A DNA stretch of 64,000 bases from Mermis nigrescens (lineage: Eukaryota; Nematoda; Enoplea; Mermithida; Mermithidae), in the NCBI GenBank assembly GCA_036768485.1, contig JAVLUZ010000771.1:550862-614861 (forward strand), read 5' to 3'. Of this stretch, positions 1-13,200 are shown piece by piece; the stretch's first letter is position 1, and every line of letters begins with the position of its first letter. Both the position numbers and the translations under genes were made by a program. The notes below the pieces were generated by a model. That model did not search any database. It saw only the letters and a program-made list of their open reading frames with translations, and was not told where the DNA came from.

Positions 1-173
1 TAAAAAAATGAAAAAATACAAAAAATCCCGCCTTTGTCCGCAGAATATATTAATTAGTTGAAGTGGTCGCGTCTTATAATCAAGGTGCCCACGCCTTATA
101 GCCGTGCGTCTTATAGACCTCGCTTTATATGTATTAAGTATATGCAATGGGAGCAGTTCAGCGGCGTCTTATA

Positions 174-645
174 GTCTTATAGCCGAGTATCTAATTGGCG
201 AGTTTGTAACTGTATCTTAATGCATTATGAATGGCCGGGACCAGAGGTTTTTGCGTCTTATAAGTCGGAAAGTCTTATATCCAGGGTGTCTTATAGCCGA
301 GTGTCTAATAGGCGAGTTTGTAATGTATCTTAATGCATTATGTATGGCCGGGACCAGAGGTTTTTGCGTCTTATAAGCCGAAAAGTCTTATATCCAGGGT
401 GTCTTATAGCCGAGTGTCTAATAGGCGAGTTTCTAATGTATGTTAATGCATTATGTATGACCGGGACCAGTGGTTTTTGCGTCTTATAAGCCGAAAAGTC
501 TTATATCCAGGGTGTCTTATAGCCGATGCTGATCTAAGTACGTGCGAGTTTCCGATAATATATTTTAATACATTGTGAATGAGTGACTCAGTGGTTTTGC
601 GTCTTATAAGCCAGGAAAGTCTTATATCGAGCGGTGTCTTATAGC
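174..645. repeat. 113-bp tandem repeat, about 4 copies
   Basis: The word GTCTTATAGCCGA recurs at 174, 288, 401, 514 and 636, giving spacings of 114, 113, 113 and 122. Each unit holds three copies of GTCTTATA and a CTTATAAG palindrome, followed by a stretch including TTAATGCATTA. The first three units are close to identical and the last is diverged. Loosely related GTCTTATA words extend back to about position 70. It lies in the Patched intron upstream of the first exon seen here. Confidence 0.9.
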
Positions 646-819
646 CGACATCGTGCTGCATAATTATGGACGTACGTTTTAGCGTTTTCGAGTAAACACA
701 ATTTTAACGCAAGTTAGGGTACTGCCACCTCGGAGATCCTAGATGGCTCTTGAAGCATCTAGTATTAATGGTTCGCAAGCTTTGTAAAAAATATTCAGGC
801 TCTTAATCCGGTTGATCTT

Positions 820-989
820 CAGGCACGTAGCTGGCCATCCTATTTTGGGGGGACTAACACCAATTTTGGGGGGACTAAGCCCAGAAAAGGCCAAAAATAG
901 CACAAAATAATGTTTAAAAAGTCCTATTTTTTCGAATTTTTTCTTGGGGGGTTCCGGACCCCCCGATTCCCCGCAGAGCTACGTGCCTG
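820..989. mobile_element. hAT-like MITE, family A, copy 1
   Basis: A 170-bp element with perfect 13-bp inverted ends (CAGGCACGTAGCT at the left, its complement at the right), flanked on both sides by the 8-bp duplication TTGATCTT (812-819 and 990-997). It has no coding capacity. An 8-bp duplication and CA...TG ends are typical of hAT transposons, so this is probably a non-autonomous hAT derivative. Runs of six Gs sit inside both ends. It inserted 74 bp upstream of Patched exon a. Confidence 0.88.
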
Positions 990-1063
990 TTGATCTTATT
1001 CCTTGTTTTTATTATTTTTTAAATTATATCTGTTTTAAACTTTTTTTACTGTATATTACGAAG

Positions 1064-1252
1064 GTGCGTGCTATCTGCAAGGAATTTTCGGCATTGGGAC
1101 TTGACGCCTTTCCCGACGGCATTCCATTCACATTTTGGGAGCAATACCTGCATCTAAGGCGTCATTTGACCCTCTCGCTGGCCGTCGTAATTGGAGCCGT
1201 GTTTATCGTTATTACTGTACTCCTGATGAGCCCCTGGATGGCTGCATTAGTG
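1064..1252 (+). CDS. Patched exon a: end of extracellular loop 2 and segment 8
   Basis: Sixty-three codons, phase 0 at both ends. The acceptor is ATTACGAAG and the donor GTGCGT. It encodes VRAICKEF, the loop signature [10 protein letters not shown], then a hydrophobic helix ([19 protein letters not shown]) and the start of segment 9 (SPWMAALV). Spacing to the next exon matches vertebrate Patched residue for residue across the junction. Confidence 0.93.
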
Positions 1253-4200
1253 GTGCGTTATTATCATCACACGTGGACATAATAGAAGGGATGCCTTTGA
1301 AAAATAGAATAATGTATTTTTAGAAAAAAATTTGGAAAAAGTAAGTAGCATATAATGAAATAAAAAATTAGAATAAATAAAAATAAACATGTAATAAATT
1401 TTCGAATAAATGGAATACAATTATAAAAACTTTAAAAAATTTGAAAAATAAAAAATATCCAATGAAACTTACAGCAAAAATCATCAAATGTTCGTAGTTC
1501 GAAGTAGAAATAATCCAGAAAACAGAGTTTTTTATAGATCAAGCTTTACACCACAATTAATTTGACCTCTGAAGTACGATTAACCTGTCCTATACTCATC
1601 ACGTGTTGTAAACAAACTCGTTTGTTTCGGCGGTATACCGAGACAGGATAATACCTTTTTGTTTACATACATATCAGTAGTTTATATATCAAGTAGGGGC
1701 GTAAACAACCGGGTGGCGGGGGAAAGGGGGCGGGCCTTCCCCCTAAATGAAAAAATATATATTTTTATTTTTCACAAGTGTCCCCAAAGGAAGAAATTAA
1801 AAATTCTCAAAGTCTATTGAGAGGATAGCCAAAATGCGTTTTTAGCACACTTTTGAGCTTCTAAATTCAAGATTTTTCGGCGCTTCGCGCCGGATTTCTT
1901 ATTTTCTATCTTATTTCTTACCTTAGAAGTCCAGATTTGCATTAAAAATAGTCGAATATGTCAAACAATTTCGGCGCTTCGCGCCGATTTATTATTTTCT
2001 GCATTGAGTACATATCTTATGCAAAACCGCAAAATTAAATGCAAAGACAAGAATTTCGAAATGTTTTGGAGTCAAGCTTTAACTTGATATTGAGAAATTA
2101 GTCATACACATAGGTTTAAAAGATACAGGCACGTATGTAGCTGGCCGTCCTATTTTGGGGAGGACCAACACCAATTTTGGGGGGTCCGGGGTCCAAAAAG
2201 GCCAAAAATAGCACAAAATAACGTTTAAAAAGTCCAATTTTCCGGTTCCTTTCGTAATTTGGGGGGTCCGAACCCCCCATTCCCCCAGAGCTATGTACGT
2301 GCTTGAAAAGATAGATTTTTGATATCCAAGTTTGGAATCAAGCAAGAAAATTTTTGAATTTTCGAATTTTTCACTTCTCCATGGCATAGATCTCGTCGAG
2401 AAACGCTCAAAAATGCCATAATCGCAGTGTAAAGCGTCGTGAATCTCTATTTCAACTCATTGAGGCATTCATTTTGACACACTAGCGGTCGAACCTGCGT
2501 TTTATCATATGTAGATAGTCAAGGAATAGTGAGGTGCGTAATTGGCACTTTGCCAAGCAAACTGATACTCTATCCCATTCAATAAAGTAAGACTTAAGTC
2601 ACGTAGTATATATTGCTCTGATACACTTATCGTGCTGAATTTATCAGCGCTCTTAGGCTTATCATTTATGTAAACCACTTTACACTTAAAACCCAGGAAG
2701 GCTTTGAATGGAATGCTGCAATTTGCGAGCTGAGTCTGATAAATATTTACTGATAGGCTTCATTAGTCTTCCTCAAAATGGTTTTCGATTTGACGCGGAC
2801 TTGTTCTAAAGAATTTTTATCTGAGCAATTAATGAATTATGAATTGTTCTCGGTATTTGCTAATTTTTTGATTTGAAAATTTATGTTTTTATTTAATCAC
2901 TTAATTCGCAGTTAATCACACTTGGTCGTTATTTATTCCGACATGAAAATTCTTACTTCGTATTGAGCATTTCCGAATCAATTGCGGGCGAATAGTGGTT
3001 ATGAAACATCAATTCTACGGGTTTAAAGCAGATGCTTAACTAATCTCACATACTGGCTTTTGTTTATTGAAAAAATTACCTCTAGCGAATATTTTGGGGT
3101 AAAAATATCATGGTGTCGAATTATTCGAATTTATTCTTTGAAAATATTCTGTATTGCGTAAAGGGCCGAAAGTCTCTTGTTTAACATATGTCTTATTTCA
3201 AAGAAGTAATTAGGGCGATTCTATCTAAGAAGTTATTAATCACTACCATACATGCACAGCATGGGAATTCTGGGGGGTGAAAACCTAAGGTGCCTTTTTT
3301 GCCCAAAAATGGCCGGTTCGCGTTAGAAAACATCGTTTTTTGGCGTTTCTGACGATACTCTATCCTTCTACAGCATAAAATCATGAAAAAAATTTCGAAA
3401 AAAGTCGAATAAATTGACCAATATATCGCTTAAAACATGAATATATGGCGCGAAGCGCCGAAAATTTGGCAATTTTGAGCAAATAGATAGCCAAAAACCC
3501 TTAAAAAGATACTTTTTCTACCAATTTTCAGGTAAGTTTAGGAAACTTTTGAAAAATCGCCAATTCTGGGGGGAGGGTGAAAATTTTTTGCGGGGGTAAA
3601 AATGATTCTGCGGGGGATGAAACACCCCTCCAAGATCATGTATGATCACTACTTATATACTTTTAAATATTGCCACGGAATGTTATTATTTGTACAGGTC
3701 ATTTTCGAATCATTGCATTTTTACGAGCTAAGACAATCCCTTAATGGTTTGAGTCAGTTACAGGCCAATGTATTCAGGATTTGCCTGAGAGCGGATCCAA
3801 GATGATTGTTTTTTATTCCGTAATCTAAACTGTTTTCCTCATTAGTCTGTGAAGAGTATCGTTTCTTGGCTCACACTTCAGGCAAAATTTTGGAAAATAA
3901 AATTTTTGACTCAGTGTTTTGACTCAATTATGCGATTTTTTATCTTCCTATGCATTTTCTTACATTTGAAAAAATTTCGAAAGCAATCCAGTAGAATTTT
4001 GCAATGAAATATAGTAAAAACGGTTGTTTAGCGCGAAGCGCCAAACGTATCGACACGTTTGTATTCAAAGGCCGCTAAAAAAAGCTTAGCTAGGATGTTT
4101 TCTACATTTTTTTCAAAGATCATAAGTTCTGGGGCGTGAAAACCGCCACCCGCTTAGATCACGTATTTTGGTGTTCAAATATTAACAACATCAGAATCTG

Positions 4201-7200
4201 AAGGGTGAAACCAAAAAATGTTCTAAAGTGGCTTTTTTGAGCTCATAAACGTTGGATAGGCGTCTAAAACTTAATTTCTTGTAGTTTCTGACGATGCTCT
4301 AATCCTTTGCAGAACGTAATAACGTAAAAAATTTTGGGAAAAAAGTTTAAAAAAATAATAAAAAAATGCCGTCAAAAAATGAGTGTTTAAATGGCGCCTC
4401 GAATTTTACACTTTCAAGTAAGCTAGCAGCATCTTTTCTACGAATTTTTGAGAAATCGCGATATCTGGGGGCTGCGGTGAAAATATATCTGAAGGGGCTG
4501 CAAACTCCCTCCCTAGATCATGTTTGCAGCCGTAATACGTGGAACGGCCCAAAATTTCGGTTGGTGGACGAAGGGGAGGTACGTACATGGCCTCAAATTT
4601 CGGGCCAAAAATGGCTAAGAATGCATATTAAAATAGCGTAAAAAGGCAAGTTTTCGACAAAGCTCTCGAGTTGAGGGGGTCAAAATTTTTTTACTCTGGT
4701 TGGGGGCACAGGTAAGTGCCACCAAAGTTCTGGGGGGTGCAAGATTTTTTCATAGGTCAAAGAATGGCCTTAAAAATGGTGGTATGGCGACAAAAACACC
4801 ATTTTCCAACGTTTCCTATCGAGCACTATCCATTGGCATCAAAAAATTGCGACAAAAAGACACAAACAAATTTCAAAAATTGAATTCTGGGGGTTTATTT
4901 TGGTTTCTGGGGGTGCATACCACCCAAACCCCTTACGCACAGGTGTAGTTGCGGGATGAGGGAAACGACGACTAACTTTGGGTGGGAGACCCCCATCCCT
5001 CCTATTACAGGATGGAGTCCCATTAGGTTGAAGTGTTTTTTATTTGGGTAGGTTTTCGTTCTCTTCGTGCTCGTGGTCGAATTGGCCGGCTTTATGGGCG
5101 TCGTTGGCCTTAAATTGAACGCCGTTTCGGCCGTTTCATTAATAACAGCCGTCGGAATAGGCGTCGAATTTACCGTTCACGTGTCGCTGAGCTTTTTGAC
5201 AACTTTAGGCTCGAAAAATCGCCGTTCGCGTCTCACTTTACACCACGTCGCCGTTCCCGTTTTACACGGCGGCGTGAGCACCCTTTTGGGCGTCATTATG
5301 CTCGCCTTCTCCGAATTTGAATTCGTCGTCAGGTCAGCATTGGCGTCATGCGTGGATATGCGGGGAGAGCAGGCACGCATCTCTGGGGAATGGGGGTCGG
5401 ACCCCCCCCGACATTCAGAAAAGTCTGGGAAAAAATAAGATTTTTTAAACGTTATTTTTTTGCTATTTTTGACCTTTTTGGGCTTAGTCCCCCCAAAATT
5501 AGTGTTGGTCCCTCCAAAATAGGACGGCCAGTTACGTGCCTGGGAAAGAGGGGGAGGTTTTTAATCGGGCCCTTACTTCCCAAAGGTTTAGAGAGTTCAG
5601 GGAAGGGGGAGGGAAATCCCGAAATTTGGCGCCATTAAATTTAGGGTTCGAGCTTTTTCTTGCAGGTCGAATGGGAAAAATGATAAAAACTATACGCGTA
5701 ACGGCTCGAAATTCCGTGGAGGGTCCCTGGCCATCCATTTTCAGGGTAGGGAGCTAGATGACTTCCAATTTTTGACCAGAAACGGTCAAAAAACACCTAA
5801 AAGGCAAAAAACTCAATTTTTCCCGAAAATCGGGTAAGGGGGCAAAACTTTTTTTGGCTCTGTGCCCGTATGATCATAACATCTTATACAAAGCGTTTTA
5901 ATAAAGAATACTGCAATTTTTCAGTACTCTTTATCCGATTCTGACTCGTTTCACACTTTTATCAGTGAAAAAAAACATAAGAATTCGTCGAATGTTTTTG
6001 ACTTTTCAGATTATTTTAAGTCCATTCTAAGCATTTTATGGGTAAATGGAACAGAAATGTACTAGTCAGCGTTCAAATAAATAAAATTCAAATACAGTCC
6101 ATCCAGTCCATGCATGATTGCTGTGAGAGGCTTATTTTACCCCACCTGCTCAGCACTCATGTAATCGAGGGTGTATTTGGAGCCAAAAGTTGTGGGGCGG
6201 GGGTTCCGGCCATTCTTAGGGGGGGGGGCAAATGACGTCCAGTTTTTGGCCAAAAAACGGCCAAAAATTCAATTTTTCCAAAAATCGGGGTCAAAAATTC
6301 TTTGACGTTCGGGGATGGGGGTACGTCCGACTTTGGGTAAGGGAGCCCACCTTCCCTTGTCACCTGTATGATTCGGAGAGCCTCCTCGATCGGCCGTATC
6401 CCTAGTTCTCATGCACAAAACAGATCTTTTTGTATCCTTTTCTCGAATTTCTCATTTCTAAAAATGAACTCAAATTTTGAGCACGTGTGCGACTGTCTGG
6501 CGATTTTTTATGTTTAGAGAATTCTGTGAAAAGTTCATTTTCGACTATATTACAATTGCTTCATAGTTCTGAAGTTCACTCTAGATTTTTTTGATTTTTC
6601 TGCAGTTCATTGCGCTTAAAAAACCGGTCATTCTTGATGATTTTTCATCAAATTTCGATTGAAATTCTATTTTATTTTTAAGAAAAGCTTTATGCTTACC
6701 TATCAAAAAATATTCCCGGGATTCTAGAAAAATGTGATGTAATAGTATTATTTTTATATTATTAAACTGTATACTATTTTATATTGTATAAGTGTATACA
6801 TATGAGTGTATTGTTAGTCTTGTAAATAATAGAGGATCTTCGAATTATTGAGATGTATCCCATTCGTTTGACATTTTTCAGGTACACAACTAAAGGTGTA
6901 TTTACATAATATATGTACACCCGTCTGCGTTTTATTTATAGTATTATTGATAATTAGTTTTTGATTATTTTTTTCGTATTTCGTCAATTACTTTGCCTAA
7001 AATATTATTTTTTTCGAAAACGTGATATTGGAGAATACAGGATATTTTCGTATTATTGTCGATTTCCTTCATTATTTTGAAAAAAATTTCACTTTTTGTT
7101 TGATTAAGCTGGATTTTTTGATAAAAGTGACTGCCGTCATTGTTTTATCAAAAAATCAAACGTCTCGCTCGCTCAGGATTTTTCCCATGCCTATGTAAAC

Positions 7201-10200
7201 GGCTTGAAAAATCCAAACTTTAAAAGTTGAAAAGTAAGGAAGATGATGCCTTATTAATCCTCATATTTGAATTTACGGTAAATCTGCTTTAAATTTAAAA
7301 CTTTCCGAATCGTGGTTATTTATATTTAAAAATTGATTCGTGATTGCTACATACGGTTTGTTTTTAGATATTTCTTTATGGTCCTCAGCGCATTGATAGT
7401 CCTGGGTCTATTCAACGGTTTGTGCGTATTGCCAGTTCTTTTATCGATAATTGGCCCGCGAAGCGAGGTATTTACTCGCGCATGTGGCAGGGGGATAAGG
7501 TCACAGGTGGGCTTGTGGGTTGGGAATGGGACCCTAAGAGAATCTGGCTGACCCTGCCCTAAAAAATCGATAAATTACCCAAAATTGAATTTTTAACACG
7601 TTTTTTGGCCTTTTCCAGTTTTAAAACACCCAGACCCCACGGCTTCGTCGCTGCTCGATTTAGGGTGGATCCCCACCCCACCCGACACCCATCTTGCCCA
7701 TTATCCCCGAGGCTAGATTTTTACCCCTTCACTTTTTCTTGGCCTGAACCTACCTTTTAAGGCCATCTTTCGGTGCTTTTGTGGCATTTTTGAACAAAAA
7801 GTTAGGATCAATCACTCACCCGTCCTAAAATGGCCCAATATTCCCTCTCCAAAAAATTTGAGCCGTTACGCAGGTACGTATTTACACTACTCGCGCATCT
7901 GTAACATTTGTATTTTTTGATTTTTTTTAAATTCATTTCGAAACATACATATATAAATCATACTTTAAATTTTAAATATGTAAGACCATTTTCTTGTTTA
8001 AATCATCGTTTGGACCGTTTACGGACTTTACATTTCTGCAACGTTTTCATTTATCGTTATAAGTATATTTGAGCCCAGGTTTACAGCGACTAGCTGTAAT
8101 ATTTGATTATTATGAAATATTCAATGCACAACACAAGTTAAGTTTTGAACTATTTTTCTGGACTGATCTGCATTTTTTGCGACGTGAGATTAATCCTAGC
8201 AAATTTGATTGTTAGCTATAATTTTTTGCAGCTTTATTACTCAACGAACGGTCTACATGCATCATGTCGGTTTACTCTAGCCACGTTACGCTAATCTTTT
8301 TTGTTGTTGATTAAGCTTTCTTATTCAGTAAGTAGTAAACAGTTGCAGTAAACTTTTTCTGACTGTTTGGGGTTTAGAGTAAATTTAAAATTATCTTGGA
8401 GCAATTCGACTTTAGTACAGTAAAGAGTCTAGTTAACCCATACATGATCTTGGGGGGTTTTGGGGGGTTTTCACCCCCCGCCAAAATCATTTTTCACCCC
8501 CCGCAAAAAATTTTTCACCCCCTTTCCAGAATTGGCGATTTTTCAAAATTTTCCTAAACTTACCTGAAAATTGGTAGAATAAGTGTCTTTTTAAGGGTTT
8601 TGGCTATCTATTTGCTCAAAATCGCCAAATTTTCGGCGCTTCGCGCCAATAATTCATTCATGTTTTAAGCGATATATTGGTCAATTTATTCGATTTTTTT
8701 CGAAATTTTTTTCCTGATTTCATGCTCTAGAAGGATAGAGTATCGTCAGAAACGCCAAAAAAACGATGTTTTTTTAGCGCGTACCGGCCATTTTTGGGCC
8801 CAAAAAAAGTCACTTTAGGTTTTCACCCCCCCCCCTCAGAATGCCCATACTGTGCATGTATGGTTAACACTCGGAGTAATGTATACTTTAAATTCCATTT
8901 TGCATCGTTGGTAAATGCAGTTTTCCTATCCCCCTCCCAGAAGCCAAAATACCCCCCAGAATTCAATTTTTGGAATATTTTTTTGTTTTTTTCGCAACTT
9001 TTTGATGCCAATGGATAGTGCTCGATGAGAAAGGTTGAAAAATGGTGTTTTTCGCCATACTACCATTTTTAAGGGCATTTTTTGTTCTTTGAAAAAATCT
9101 TGCACCCCCACCCCCCCTCCCCCTCCTAGAACTTTGGTGCCGTCCACCTATGGGTATTATCCCCCTTTACCTCAGGGTCCAAGACTCGAGTCACACTGAC
9201 ATGTAGCAAAGATGCTAGATTTTTTCGGCGCGTCGCGCCGACCAGTATTTCTTTACCCATAAAATGCCTATATAAAAAAGTTAAAGTGATCTGAAAGCCT
9301 AAATTTTCGATGAATTCTTATGATTTTTAATTACAAAAGTGACGAATCGAGGCAGAATTTGATACACAAATTTTAAAAAATGCAGTTTTTAACATTTAAA
9401 TATTTTATATAGGACGCTTTACAAATGTTTTTTATCCGAATTGCAAAAAAAAGCTTAAAATCTAAATTTAGTGGTCCCAAATCTGGGGAATCCACCAAGC
9501 ACCTGAACATTCGACCTTGGGAAACTGCGGCAGTCATACATGATTTTGTTGGTGTTTTAGACCGCCCCAACAAAAATTTTTTTACTCATAAGACATTTTT
9601 ATTGTCGTGAAAAATTGCGGCAAACACACTGTCTTATGTGGTTTTACCTCTTTTCACTCACACTTGCCTTAAATTCTATTAGATTTTCGTTCAAATGTTG
9701 TACGCTCCTATCGTCTAGGAAGAAATAACATCGTCAAAGGGACAAAAAAATGCTATTTTTAACGCGTAGCCGTCGTTTTTTGCGCCAAAAAATGAATTTC
9801 AGAAAAGATTCTTCGGTTTCACACCTCGCCCCCCCCCCCCCCGGTTAGAATTCCCATGCCCTTTGCGTGTGGTGACCACACGTGGGCGTGGGGAGTGTTC
9901 ACCCCCAGAATTTGAAATACCTCCCCCAGAAATTAAAATACCCCCCAGAATTCAAATTTTGAATTTTTTTTTGCTTTTTTAGCGATTTTTTGATGATATG
10001 GGTAGTGCTCAATGAGGAACGTCGAAAAATGGTGTTTTTTTCGCCATAAGACCACTTTTAAGACCATTTTTTTACCTTTGAAAATTTTTTCACCCACTCC
10101 CCCCCAGATTTTCGGTGCTGCCCACCTATGGTGGTGACATGCCAACTGACAGTTGTCCATTTTAATTGTGTTAAATTAGTACCTCACTTAAAATGTTGTG

Positions 10201-13200
10201 CGTTAGATTTTGTAGTTGATTAGTCGATTCAGCTTACTTTTTCATCTTAAACCACGTAAAAAATTTGAAGAAGAATCAAAAGTGTCTTTTTTACTTTTGA
10301 TTCGAAATTAGCGGGAAGGCACGAATGGATTTGAAGGGGTGGACGCATCCCCGTCCCAGCCGTCAAAAAATAGTTGGGCTCGTACAATGGAAGTAATAAG
10401 CTCCCCTTCAGAAAATTTTCTCCCCCTCCCCCTCCAGAAATTATTTCATCATCCTCCATACTTCGCGAATTTTTGAAATTTACCAAAAATTTCCGAAAAT
10501 TCCCGAAAATTAGTAGAAAAGGTGCTTTTCAATAGTTTTTAGGTATTTGTTTGCTCAAACGTGTCCAATTTTCGACGCTTCACGCCAAATTCTCACGTTT
10601 TGACTTTATTTTGTCCTATCTATACGACTTTTTTTATTTTTTTGCCAAAAGTTTTAGTTTTTTGCTCTAGAAAGATAAAGCATCGTCAGAAACGCCTTAA
10701 CGCGAACCTAACATTTTTGGGCCCGAAAAATTCACTTTCCCCAGAGTTTTCACGCCGTGCGTGTCTGGTTGGGCTAAATTAAGAATAATGTGTTTTTTAA
10801 ATGATTTTAGCAATTTTGTATCATGATTTTTTGGAATTTTATGGCACCTCGCTGACGACATTTACTGACTTTCTTGGCGCTCTGAAAAATCTTATATACT
10901 CGTATTGTACGTCAGAAGAATACTTTGTGTACTGAGCAGGTACTTTTTACTCATTTAAATGATTTTTTTGACTATTTTTTGGCGCTTTTTGCCGATTTTT
11001 GCACTAATTCTGCGCGTTTTTCGTTGAAAGCGTCGAAAAGTTTTATACATTTTTTCGGATCACAAATAATTCTGTCCCTCAAAAGACGGCAAAAAAATCG
11101 CTACTTTTAACGTAAGGGTCGGATTTTGGACAATTTTCAAAACTATTAGGAAAATTTGGGGCAAAATAGAGGATTATAATAGCGGAAGGATAAGGTCAAT
11201 CTTTCACCGAATTAGAGTGTAATAATTGGTCTACATTTAAGCGTCTAGCCCAACCAAGGACACGCGGGTTTAAGCGTAATAGAGCGATAATCTAAGTAAT
11301 AAATATACGGAGAAATCGATTTCGAACGATTGCTCGAACATGGCAAAATTTAAGTTGTTGGAAAATGGGGGACGATGATTTTGGGTGGGGACATGTTATG
11401 GCTCGAAGTTTTGGGTGGCAGTTCCCGGCCACTTTTTTAAGAAGGGGGTTAAACAGGCGGGTATCTCTGGGGGAATGGGGGAGTTCACACACCCCCCAAA
11501 ATTCAGAAAAATCAGAAAAATAGGACTTTCTAAACGTTATTTTGTGCTATTTCTGGCCTTTTTAGGAGCTAGTCCTCCCCCCAAATCGGTGTTGGTCCCC
11601 CAAAAAATAGGACGGCCAGTTACGTGCCTGGGGGTGAATTATGTACCTCCAATGGTCAAAAAACGCAGCTTTTTTCCAAAAATCGAGGTGGGGGGTTGCA
11701 GGGGTCAAAATGGTTCTGACTTTTGGTGTATGTAGGAACGTTCGACATTGGGTAGAGAGATACCCTCAAACCCCTCACTAGCGTATCCAGGAAAAAATTT
11801 TTCGGGGCGGTACAAAAATTTGAAGTCAGACACGTCGAGAAGCGTTAGGAGATAAGCGAAAATAAAGGCAGTTTTGAGCGTAGCTAGGAGTGCTCTATAC
11901 GACGAAGGAAGAAAATTTGAAAATAAAGTTTCAAAACTTTTCTCACTTCGTTCAATATTGATATGCAGAAAATTTATCATTTAGCTATCTGCACGCAGGG
12001 GCGGATTTAGGGCGGGGCGGCCGCCCCCCCCCCCATCGGCCCAAAATAGTCGCAAAATTATGGATTTTTGAGCGAATTTTTTGCGATTTTCGGGTTAAAA
12101 CGGCTAATTTTTCCGCCCAAGTCTGGCCTCGGCCACCCTTAGAGTACCGCCCCCTCCCTTAAGAAAATCCTGGATCCGACACTGTCTGCACGACCGATTT
12201 CTCATCATTCAATTCACGAGTAATTTCTTATCTCTTGTCATTGTATTTAATCATTATGCTTTACAGAGTAAGAGCGTGTAGATAATGAATAATTCGGCGC
12301 GAAGCAAAAACTTTGACATATTATGCAAGTCAAGCTCAAATTTGAGCGATTATGGGCGGGCCAGGAGCGAAAAAATAAATAATAATAAATCCGAGAAAAA
12401 AATCTCATGTTCTCCATATCATAACTCAAATTTGAACTCTTCTGAGTGGGCTGGAGGGCAAAAACTATAGCTGAACAATGAATCCGGTGCGCAGCGCCGG
12501 AAAAAAATTACACGCTCCTGATGTCTGACTCAAATTTGAGTGATTTTTAGCGGCTTATAAGACAACCGCTATGAATCCGGCGAGAAGCGCTATAAAATTT
12601 TGAGTTTACAAGCTCAAAAACACGCTAGAAACCAGTTTTAGTGGTGTATTAGGCCCGAATGATAGAACATGGGTTTAAACGTAACCTTCGGTTAAAGTCG
12701 AGTAAAATTCGGCAAAAATCTCGGGTCAAACTCTTTTTGGTATGGCAGAAAGCGGGCTAACTTAAATTCGAGGTTAAAATCGGGAAAAAACATCTCGGGT
12801 TAAATGTCGGTATGACTGAAAGTGGGTTCAGCAAAAGTTGGGTTAAAAATGGTCGACTTAACTCGAGATTTTTAACCCTGCTCCTAGCAGTATTAAATAT
12901 CGGGTTGTCTACCTTATTGCATTACTGGCTATATAAGTTTTGATTTTTTTGTTAAGTTTTGATTCTGCTGAGTTGAGACTTGCCCAAGTATTCATAGGGG
13001 ATGAAAAAATTTCTGAGTCCGGGGGTGGGGGTGAACCACCCAAGATCTTGCGCGGTGGCTTGGAGGATCCCCCAAAGCCCCTATCACTTATGCGCCTTTG
13101 TTCAAATATCACGCGCCTACAGCATACATGCACAGCATGGGAATTCAGGGGGCGGCTTAAATGAAAAAGTCCCTTTTGGGCCTTAAAATGAGTAGGTACG

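Larger units (their letters stand above)
1253..5051 (+). other. Patched intron 1 of this window, repeat-filled
   Basis: A 3.8-kb intron. It holds a family A MITE (2126-2305), a family C element (3247-3644), a degenerate family C-like stretch (about 4130-4520) and a family B element (about 4706-4946). Hairpins GGCGCTTCGCGCC lie at 1879-1891 and 1973-1985. I see nothing recognisable in 2314-3238. Confidence 0.8.

Noticed and set aside
174..645. A CRISPR-like array
   Set aside because: The whole 113-bp unit repeats, with no unique spacers, and the DNA is from an animal. It is an ordinary tandem repeat.
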